Source: BD2-11 clade cluster bacterium bin43 (lineage in GTDB: Bacteria > Gemmatimonadota > Gemmatimonadetes > Longimicrobiales > Gaopeijiaceae). Taken from it: 64,000 nt of DNA. The number at the start of each line of letters is the position of its first letter. Position 1 is the stretch's first letter. The notes under the pieces were generated by a model. It ran no database searches. It worked only from the letters and a program-made list of their open reading frames with translations, and had not been told where the DNA came from. Made by a program: the position numbers and the translations under genes. This document shows positions 57,913 through 64,000 of this stretch, piece by piece. Location of the stretch: NCBI GenBank assembly GCA_002238605.1, contig MPMR01000003.1, forward strand, positions 186,001-250,000, written 5' to 3'.

Positions 57913-57918
57913 TATACT
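57913..57918 (+). promoter_or_regulatory. Candidate -10 box for the gmhB-like gene
   Basis: TATACT lies 8 nt before the gmhB ATG, which has no Shine-Dalgarno. A leaderless or near-leaderless transcript is expected. No convincing -35 was found. Confidence 0.45.
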
Positions 57919-57926
57919 TTCGCACC

Positions 57927-58523
57927 ATGTCCGCCGCCCGAACATCCCTCCCGGGAGCCGTCTTCCTCGACCTCTACGGCACGGTCGCGCGCGAGGTGGG
58001 CTACATCAATCATCCCGACCGCTTCCGCCTGCACGACTTCTCGGGCGAGGCCATACACCTGCTCAACCAGGCCGGCTACCGGGTGTTCGTGGCCACCAAC
58101 CAGTCGGGGATCGCGCGCGGATACTTCACCGAGGACGTGCTGAACGAGGTGCACCGCCGCCTGGTCGACGGGCTGGCGCGCGACGGAGCACGCGTGGAGG
58201 CCGTGTACCACTGCCCGCATCTCCCTCCCGAGGGAAGGCCTGCGGTGTGCGACTGCCGCAAGCCCCTTCCGGGGATGCTGCACAGGGCGGCGCGCGAGTA
58301 CGGGGTGGACCTGGCCTCGTCCTGGATGGCCGGGGACATGATTACGGACGTGGAGACCGGACATGCCGCGGGGGCGCGCGGGATTCTGCTGCGCACCGGC
58401 TACGGGCGTGGCCAGATCGAGTATCAGCGCCATCGCTGGCGCGTCGAGCCCGACCTGATCTGCGACGATCTGCTCGCGGCCGCACACGCGATCGCGGCCG
58501 CGCCGCCGAAGGACCCCCGGTGA
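57927..58523 (+). CDS. gmhB: GmhB-like HAD phosphatase with altered catalytic motif
   Basis: A 198-residue HAD-IIIA protein. ATNQSGIARGYF and the zinc loop YHCPHLPPEGRPAVCDCRKP identify the D-glycero-D-manno-heptose-1,7-bisphosphate 7-phosphatase family, which supplies ADP-heptose for LPS. The nucleophile motif is DLYGT (Asp15, Tyr17) instead of DxDGT, so the acid/base aspartate is missing; a GAC-to-TAC change at codon 57975-57977 would explain it. The kinase gene for the preceding step follows directly. Confidence 0.85.
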   Translation: MSAARTSLPGAVFLDLYGTVAREVGYINHPDRFRLHDFSGEAIHLLNQAGYRVFVATNQSGIARGYFTEDVLNEVHRRLVDGLARDGARVEAVYHCPHLPPEGRPAVCDCRKPLPGMLHRAAREYGVDLASSWMAGDMITDVETGHAAGARGILLRTGYGRGQIEYQRHRWRVEPDLICDDLLAAAHAIAAAPPKDPR

Positions 58524-58534
58524 GGAGGGAGGAG

Positions 58535-59545
58535 ATGGACTCCGACGGCCAGTTGAAGCGCGCGCGTAACGGAGCGTTGAAGGTTCTCGACGCACTCGCC
58601 GGCCGCCGCGTCCTGGTGGCGGGCGACTTTCTGCTCGACCGCTATCTCGTCGGCAAGACGACACGCCTCTCCCGGGAGGCTCCCGTGGTCATCATCGAGC
58701 ACGAGAGCGACGGTGTGAACCTGGGGGGCGCGGGCAACGCCGCCCGCAATGTGCGCGCGCTGGGCGGGGAGCCGATCCCGCTGGGGCTGGTGGGACAGGA
58801 CCGCGAGGGAGACCAGGTGGTCGAACTGCTCCGCGCCGCCGGCGTCGATACGGGCGGAATCCTGCGTGATCCGGAGCGCCGAACCGTCACCAAGACCCGG
58901 ATCCTCGCAGGAGCGGCCAATACGGCCAGGCAGCAGGTGTTGCGGATCGACCAGGGTGGGGAATACGGAGCCAGCCGGATCGACCGCCTCGTCCGGCGTG
59001 CGCGGGAACTGCTCCCCGAGGTGGACGCAGTACTGCTCTCGGATTACGGGTATGCGACCCTGGCGCCGCCGGTGCGTTCATGTCTGATCCAGGCGGCACG
59101 CACGCGCGGTCTCCCCTCATGCGCAGATTCGCGCTATCGGTTGTACGAGTTCCAGGGCGTTACGGTGGCCACCCCGAACGAGGAGGAGCTGGCGGGCGTT
59201 TCGGGCCGCGTTTTGCGGAGCGATGCGGATGTCGTGATGGCGGGGAGAGAGCTCCTGAGCCGCCTGAACGCCCGCGCCATCGTGGTTACGCGCGGAAGCC
59301 GGGGCATGAGCGTTCTTGAAGGAACCGGGTATTGCCGGAACATTCCGCCCGCGCGCCAGGGAGAGGTGGCGGACGTGACCGGCGCAGGCGACACGGTGGC
59401 CAGTGCGCTGGTGCTGGGGCTCGCGGTCGGCTGCGAAGTCCTGAGCGCGGCGGTGCTGGCAAACGCGGCCGCTTCGGTCGTGGTGGCGCGGCGCGGCGCG
59501 GCGACCGCTACCGCCGCCGAGGTGGCCCGTGCGCTGCGGGGGTGA
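58535..59545 (+). CDS. rfaE1: D-glycero-beta-D-manno-heptose-7-phosphate kinase (RfaE1-like)
   Basis: A 336-residue PfkB-family kinase: VLVAGDFLLDRYLVGKTTRLSREAPV and VNLGGAGNAARNVRALGG are the N-terminal HldE kinase signature, and VADVTGAGDTVASALVLGLA contains the catalytic Asp. It phosphorylates heptose-7-phosphate at C1. There is no adenylyltransferase domain, so the pathway's last step is elsewhere. Start ATG 58535 has AGGAGG 6 nt upstream; a GTG at 58520 overlapping the gmhB stop is possible. Confidence 0.88.
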   Translation: MDSDGQLKRARNGALKVLDALAGRRVLVAGDFLLDRYLVGKTTRLSREAPVVIIEHESDGVNLGGAGNAARNVRALGGEPIPLGLVGQDREGDQVVELLRAAGVDTGGILRDPERRTVTKTRILAGAANTARQQVLRIDQGGEYGASRIDRLVRRARELLPEVDAVLLSDYGYATLAPPVRSCLIQAARTRGLPSCADSRYRLYEFQGVTVATPNEEELAGVSGRVLRSDADVVMAGRELLSRLNARAIVVTRGSRGMSVLEGTGYCRNIPPARQGEVADVTGAGDTVASALVLGLAVGCEVLSAAVLANAAASVVVARRGAATATAAEVARALRG

Positions 59546-59561
59546 TTGCGGGACCCGGGAT

Positions 59562-59978
59562 TCAGAGCACGACGACGACGACGAGCGCCTCCCACAGGGG
59601 CGTGCGCGGAGACTGTACGACTCCATCCAGGTGGTCCCGGTGCCACCTGAAGCCGCAGGGAAAGAAGGATCCTTCGACCGGATCGATGCTTGTGTAGGGG
59701 CTTTCCGCGTTCTCCCGGACGAAGCAGCCGATCCACAGCCAGCGCACTCGGTCCATGTCCCCGGCCTCCGGAGGAAGATGGGCCACGCCGACCCCGGTCG
59801 CGGTCAGCTGTCCCCTGAAGCCGAAGGTGTAGCCGCTGGAATCCTCCGGCCCATCGTATCCCGGCGGCGGTTGGGCAGCATCGAGCTGGCCGGGGATCCG
59901 CGGGATGTCCGCGGGGCCGGAAGAGTCTTCGCCACAGGCCCCGGCCAGCAGCAGGACGAGCGTCCACGCCCTCCTCAC
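59562..59978 (-). CDS. Small lipoprotein, unknown
   Basis: A 138-residue protein with signal RRAWTLVLLLAGAC (lipobox LAGAC). Mature part has three further Cys-containing or aromatic clusters (WIGCFVRENAESPY, FFPCGFRWHRDH) and no known domain. Start GTG 59978 overlaps the amidase stop as GTGA, so it is the last gene of the prodh-amidase group. Confidence 0.65.
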   Translation of the reverse strand: MRRAWTLVLLLAGACGEDSSGPADIPRIPGQLDAAQPPPGYDGPEDSSGYTFGFRGQLTATGVGVAHLPPEAGDMDRVRWLWIGCFVRENAESPYTSIDPVEGSFFPCGFRWHRDHLDGVVQSPRTPLWEALVVVVVL

Positions 59979-61714
59979 GCCTCCACCGCCCGGGCCGCGC
60001 GCAGGAGCGTGGCCTCGTCCCAGGGCTTCGCCACGAGCTGCACCGCGAGCGGCAGATCGTGCTCCCCGTTGCCGCAGGGAACGCTGATCGCGGGCCAGCC
60101 GAGCGCGTTGAAGAGATTGGTGAGGTCCGTCGAGGCGGGCATATCCAACAGAGGAGCCACTCCGGGCTGGCAGGGCAAGCTCAGCAGGTTCACCCGGTGG
60201 CACGCGGCATCCCACCGCCCGCGGATCCAGTGCCGGAGCCGCTGCGCCCCGAGGAAGTCCTGCGCCGAGAAGGTGAAGGCGGCCACCAGGCGACCACGAC
60301 AGAACTCGCCGTAGTCGTCGTAGTGGGTTCGCAGCATGGGTGCGTGATGCGCGGCGGCCTCCACGCCCAGCGTGAGCAGGGCAACCTGGCGCAGCATGTG
60401 GATCTCGTCGAGGTCGACTTCGACCAGGGTTGCGCCCGCATGCTCCAGCGCACGGTTGGCGCGCGCCCATGAACGCAGGGCGGCGTCCTGGAGGGGCGCG
60501 CCGAGGTGCAAGTCCGCGGGCACGCCCACGCGCAGACCCGACAGACCGGCCCGCGAACGGCGCTCGCCTTCCACCGGGTCTCGCGGCGGGCCGGGAATCG
60601 CGAAGGGCGGGGCCGGCCGGGTGCGCGCGTCGCGAGGGTCGGGTCCCGCGATGGCGGCCAGCACGAGCGCGGCATCGTCGACGCTGCGCGCAAGCGGACC
60701 CACATGGTCGAGGGACCAGGCCAGCGTCGCGCAACCGTGCAGGCTCGCGTGCCCGAAGGTGGGCTTGAGGCCCACCACCCCGCAGAGCGCCGCCGGGATG
60801 CGGATCGAACCCCCCGTGTCCGTGCCCAGAGCCGCGTACACCATGCCGCGCGCGACCGCCGCCGCCGACCCGCTGCTCGACCCGCCCGCGTCGCGGGTGG
60901 GGTCGCGGGGGTTGGGGGTGGGGCCGTAGTGGGGGTTGGTCGACCCCGGCCAGTACGCGAATTCCGACAGCCGGGTCTTGCCCACGACGACCGCCCCCGC
61001 CGCGCGCAGGCGCTCCACCGAGGCCGCGTCGCGGTCGGTCACGTGATCCGCAAGGATTCTCGATCCGGCGGTGGTGACCGTGTCCTTCATGGCCAGGAGA
61101 TCCTTGACCGCGACGGGAATCCCGTGCAGCGGCCCGCGCCACCTGCCGCCCGTCACTTCATCCTCCGCGCGACGCGCCGCCGCCCGCGCCTCTTCCGCCA
61201 GGACCAGCTGAAAGGCGTTGGCCCGGCCCCCGTCCTCTTCAATCCGGGTCAGCGCCTGCTCGGTCAGCTCGACCGGAGAAACCGCACCGGCGCGCACCAG
61301 CGGCGCCAGCTCGGCGATCGTCGAAGGCCAGGCCATCCGGTCGTCGCACCGCGGCGGCGTAGTCTGCCGATGCGATTCGGCGTCCCTCCCGGCGTCGTCA
61401 CGCGCGCGATCCGGTCCGGCGCGAGAAGATGCAGGGGGCGTCCCGGCGGGCGAGCCCGAAGCCGCTTCCGCCGCGCCGTCCCCTTCCCCACCCGGCTCCA
61501 GCCCCGCGAGCGACCATCCCGACAGGTTGTCCGGAATGCAGTCGTCCCCCGTGGCCGCAAGCAACGCGCGCAGGAACGCCGCCCGCTCCGGGATGCCCTC
61601 AGCCATCACCCGCTCGATGTCCTCTTCCCGGGCCGGAATACCCGCCGAGCGCAGGTTGGCCCGAAGACTCTCGACGGCGAGGGCCCTATCGCGTGAAGAC
61701 ACTGCGGACGACAA
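59975..61714 (-). CDS. Amidase with GatC/AtzG-like N-terminal extension
   Basis: A 579-residue protein. Residues 1-45 are helical (ESLRANLRSAGIPAREEDIERVMAEG) and resemble the small AtzG/GatC-type subunit; a Ala/Gly/Pro/Arg linker runs to about 120, then comes a full amidase-signature domain: Lys in VAVKDLLAMKD, Ser in AGGSSSGSAA and GTDTGGSIRIPAAL. It is cytoplasmic, since no signal is seen. Function could be amide or allophanate-type hydrolysis. The start is uncertain: TTG 61714, overlapping prodh, or GTG 61702. Confidence 0.8.
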   Translation of the reverse strand: MSSAVSSRDRALAVESLRANLRSAGIPAREEDIERVMAEGIPERAAFLRALLAATGDDCIPDNLSGWSLAGLEPGGEGDGAAEAASGSPAGTPPASSRAGPDRARDDAGRDAESHRQTTPPRCDDRMAWPSTIAELAPLVRAGAVSPVELTEQALTRIEEDGGRANAFQLVLAEEARAAARRAEDEVTGGRWRGPLHGIPVAVKDLLAMKDTVTTAGSRILADHVTDRDAASVERLRAAGAVVVGKTRLSEFAYWPGSTNPHYGPTPNPRDPTRDAGGSSSGSAAAVARGMVYAALGTDTGGSIRIPAALCGVVGLKPTFGHASLHGCATLAWSLDHVGPLARSVDDAALVLAAIAGPDPRDARTRPAPPFAIPGPPRDPVEGERRSRAGLSGLRVGVPADLHLGAPLQDAALRSWARANRALEHAGATLVEVDLDEIHMLRQVALLTLGVEAAAHHAPMLRTHYDDYGEFCRGRLVAAFTFSAQDFLGAQRLRHWIRGRWDAACHRVNLLSLPCQPGVAPLLDMPASTDLTNLFNALGWPAISVPCGNGEHDLPLAVQLVAKPWDEATLLRAARAVEA

Positions 61715-62606
61715 ATCCCAGGTTGGCGGGCCGCTCCGCCAGGCGGCGCATGTACCACGGATACCAGTGTGGGCCGTAGCTGATGAGCACCCGCACCGGG
61801 ATCCCGCGTCGCCTCAGCGCCAGCTGTTCGCGCGCCCGAATCCCGTAGAGCATCTGCACTTCGAACGCGTCCCGGGGCAGGCCCATCTCCCGAGCTTCGT
61901 CCAGGATGCGGCCGAGCAGGACGGTGTCGTGGGTAGCGAGTCCGTGGGGCGCGGCCGGATTCGCGTTCTCGAGCATGAGCCGGGTCAGGACCATGAAGTT
62001 CTCGTCCACATCCGGCTTGCGCGGCCAGGCGATGTCGGCCGGTTCCTGATAGGCTCCCTTCACCAGCCGCAGGCGGGCGCCCACCGCGAGCAGCCGCTCG
62101 ACGTCCGCGGCCGTGCGGTACAGGTACGCCTGCACGCAGAGGCCGAGGTTGGGATGCCGGGCCAGGGTGGTGGTGAAGATGTCCAGCGTCTCGTCGAGGT
62201 AGGGCGACGCCTCCATGTCGACCCACACGACGTTCCCATGCTCCGCTGCCGCCACCGCCAACCGTTCCAGATTGGCCTGCGCCACCTCCTGCCCCAGGTC
62301 CTGGCCGAGCTGGGTCAGCTTGATGGAGATCTGGCTGTTCAGCTCCATTCCGGCGATCCGACCCGGCAGTCCCAGGTAGTGCTGCACGACCTTCTCGATC
62401 TCGTCGCGGTCGTCGAGGGCTTCGCCGAGCTTTGTGAACACCGTCGAGATGTCGTGTTCACCGAGTCTTCGGGCGGCCTCAAGCGCCGCGCCGGCGGTCT
62501 CGCCGGGCATGAAGCGCGAGACCGCCCGGCGTGCGAACCCGCGATGTCGCATCTGGCGCTCGAGCCACGCGTTCTCGGAGGCCCAGAGCAGAACCTGGCG
62601 CAGCAT
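61686..62606 (-). CDS. Proline dehydrogenase
   Basis: A 306-residue protein with the monofunctional proline dehydrogenase barrel: QISIKLTQLGQD, LRLVKGAYQEP, FEVQMLYGIR and YGPHWYPWYMRRLAERPAN near the C-terminus, where the Arg residues bind proline. It oxidises proline to pyrroline-5-carboxylate with FAD. The dehydrogenase for the next step is not in the window. Start ATG 62606 has GGAGG about 10 nt upstream. Confidence 0.9.
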   Translation of the reverse strand: MLRQVLLWASENAWLERQMRHRGFARRAVSRFMPGETAGAALEAARRLGEHDISTVFTKLGEALDDRDEIEKVVQHYLGLPGRIAGMELNSQISIKLTQLGQDLGQEVAQANLERLAVAAAEHGNVVWVDMEASPYLDETLDIFTTTLARHPNLGLCVQAYLYRTAADVERLLAVGARLRLVKGAYQEPADIAWPRKPDVDENFMVLTRLMLENANPAAPHGLATHDTVLLGRILDEAREMGLPRDAFEVQMLYGIRAREQLALRRRGIPVRVLISYGPHWYPWYMRRLAERPANLGFVVRSVFTR

Positions 62607-62832
62607 GCCTAGTGCTCCTCCGGGGCGCGCGCGCAGCAAGGTCGCGGGTCGGGATCGACTTCGTCGGGCATCCTGGTTCCCCCTGATGTAGCGCGAAGTG
62701 AGGCAGTATACGCCGGCCCGGTCAGGTCGGCCAAGCCAGCGACCGCGGCCTCATAACCTCTCCAGCATCACTTGTGCCAACTCCGCGCCTCACGCCCCCT
62801 GCCTTCAACTGGAGCCACGACCCGCCTCCGCA

Positions 62833-62838
62833 TAGGTT
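62833..62838 (+). promoter_or_regulatory. Candidate -10 box for the creatininase-family gene
   Basis: TAGGTT lies 6 nt before ATG 62845, which has no ribosome site. It fits the same leaderless pattern as the SDR and brnT genes. The rest of the 238-bp gap after prodh shows no other element. Confidence 0.4.
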
Positions 62839-62844
62839 GGGTCC

Positions 62845-63609
62845 ATGCTCAAGACGCTGCTTCTCGAAGAGATGACCTGGCCGGAGGTGGAGGCGGCGCT
62901 GGCCGAAGGTTTTACGTCGGTCGTGGTGGCCGTGGGCGCGATCGAACAGCATGGAAGGCACCTGCCGCTGCTGGTGGATGCGGCGCGCGGCGACCGGCTG
63001 GCTCTTGAAGTGGCGCGCCGTCTGGGGCGCAGCCTCGTGGGTCCCACGATCCGCGTGGGATGCTCCGAGCACCACATGGGCTTCGCGGGCACGATATCGC
63101 TCAGAGGAAACACCCTCAAGGCGGTCTGCCTGGACTACGTGACCAGCCTCGCGCGCCACGGCTTCCGCACCGTGTACCTGGTGCCGTCCCACGGAGGCAA
63201 CTTCGCGCCCCTCGCGGCCATGCTGGACGAACTCCGGGCCGCCGGGGCACCCGATTGCGAAGTCCACGCCTACACCGATCTGCTGGAGTTCGTGGGGTTG
63301 TGGGAGGGCGCGGTGCGGGAGGTGGCGCGCGAACTCACCTCGCGCGTGGGGGGGCACGCCGACATCGCGGAGAGTTCGGAGATGCTGTGCATCCGCCCCG
63401 ATCTGGTGCGGGAGGAACTGGCCGAGGCGGGGTACGTCGGCGGCTTCGACGCGGCGCTGGCGGAGCGGATCTTCGGGGAGGGGCTGCGCGCGGTCACGCC
63501 CAACGGCGTGCTGGGCGACCCCCGCGGGATGAGTCGCGAGATCGGGGAGCGGTGCATCGCCCGCGCGGCCGATGGCGTCGCGGCGGCGCTCCAGGCAGTC
63601 CGCGGATGA
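62845..63609 (+). CDS. Creatininase-family amidohydrolase
   Basis: A 254-residue protein with the creatininase metal sites: AIEQHGRHLPL (Glu and His), VDAARGD (Asp), SEHHMGF, PSHGGN, and HADIAESS. Members hydrolyse creatinine, formamides or mycofactocin-like precursors; there is no evidence for one substrate here. It is followed closely by the dehydratase gene. Confidence 0.87.
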   Translation: MLKTLLLEEMTWPEVEAALAEGFTSVVVAVGAIEQHGRHLPLLVDAARGDRLALEVARRLGRSLVGPTIRVGCSEHHMGFAGTISLRGNTLKAVCLDYVTSLARHGFRTVYLVPSHGGNFAPLAAMLDELRAAGAPDCEVHAYTDLLEFVGLWEGAVREVARELTSRVGGHADIAESSEMLCIRPDLVREELAEAGYVGGFDAALAERIFGEGLRAVTPNGVLGDPRGMSREIGERCIARAADGVAAALQAVRG

Positions 63610-63658
63610 AGCCGCCCGGACGCCGCGAGAGGCGAGTGCATCCGCGGGCTTCCGCAGG

Positions 63659-64000
63659 ATGAATCCGGCCGGGCCCATCGACCTGGCCGACATACGGGCC
63701 GCGCGCGAGCGTATCGCCGGGGCCGCCATCCGCACGCCGCTGGTACGCCTGGAGGCGCCCGGGGCGAACGCCGAGGTTTGGCTCAAGCTCGAGTGCCTGC
63801 AACCCATCGGGTCGTTCAAGATCCGGGGCGCCGCCAACGCCATGGCGCTCGCCCATCCCGCGCTTCTCGCGCGCGGCGTCTACACCGGAAGCGCGGGCAA
63901 CATGGCCCAGGGCGTCGCGTACGAGGCCCGCCGGCGCGGAATTCCCTGCCGGGTGATCGTCCCGGACACCGCGCCCGCGGCCAAGCTGGACGCCATCGCC
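63659..64000 (+). CDS. Threonine/serine dehydratase-like PLP enzyme (partial)
   Basis: The first 114 residues, cut off by the window end. IRTPLVRLEAPG and WLKLECLQPIGSFKIRGAANAM contain the PLP lysine (SFKIRG) of fold-type II dehydratases, and GVYTGSAGNMAQGVAYEA is the phosphate-binding loop. Members deaminate threonine or serine, or act on 3-hydroxyaspartate. Start ATG 63659 is preceded by GCAGG. Confidence 0.85.
   Translation, partial: MNPAGPIDLADIRAARERIAGAAIRTPLVRLEAPGANAEVWLKLECLQPIGSFKIRGAANAMALAHPALLARGVYTGSAGNMAQGVAYEARRRGIPCRVIVPDTAPAAKLDAIA

Overview
The window is GC-rich (roughly two thirds G+C), densely coded bacterial DNA with GTG and TTG starts and many stop/start overlaps. Outer-membrane beta-barrel proteins, many lipoproteins, an ADP-heptose (LPS) gene pair and the coproporphyrin-dependent heme pathway point to a diderm. 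Together with three 6-bladed beta-propeller proteins and a large set of exported peptidases and amidases, they suggest a Gemmatimonadota-like bacterium, perhaps marine or host-associated. That assignment is inferred from gene content; no rRNA is present.

Layout. 1-10.2 kb (minus): a biosynthetic operon with a highly reducing type I PKS, a thioester reductase-sulfotransferase fusion and a B12-binding radical SAM protein cut by the window edge. 10.4-14.6 kb: a divergent SDR reductase, a STAS protein with a 90-residue partner, a Tat-exported molybdoenzyme and a porin. 14.9-21.5 kb (minus): a heme operon, chdC-hemD-hemL-hemE-cpfC-cgoX, with an operator-like dyad in front. 21.6-27.2 kb (minus): two GcvT/DmdA-fold demethylase-like proteins bracketing two CrtI/PYROXD2-type FAD oxidoreductases. 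27.2-38 kb: exported phosphatase, cupin, serine beta-lactamase fold, D-amino-acid-oxidase-like lipoprotein, three beta-propeller proteins, a His-rich membrane protein and a small barrel protein.

38-41.8 kb (plus): a molybdate transport operon (XRE-plus-substrate-binding-domain regulator, modA, modB, modC) preceded by strong dyads. 41.8-43.7 kb (minus): an FHA protein and a membrane trypsin-like protease with a C-terminal FHA domain. 44-56.8 kb: acetolactate synthase subunits transcribed divergently, and several exported hydrolases (amidase, S9 peptidase, FAH-fold, DUF885-like, S15/CocE). 56.8-57.7 kb: an intact tRNA-Ala(TGC) and a 42-bp copy of its 3' part, enclosing only a brnT-brnA toxin-antitoxin pair, i.e. 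a tiny tRNA-anchored island. 57.9-64 kb: gmhB-like and heptose-7-phosphate kinase genes, a lipoprotein, an amidase with a GatC-like N-terminus, proline dehydrogenase, a creatininase-family protein and the start of a threonine-dehydratase-like gene.

The least conventional parts are the PKS/reductase/sulfotransferase/radical-SAM operon, the brnTA island bounded by tRNA repeats, and the paired demethylase/FAD-oxidoreductase operon. Several genes without a Shine-Dalgarno have a TAnnnT box 6-8 nt before the ATG, suggesting leaderless transcription. No CRISPR array, rRNA, insertion sequence or integrase was found.
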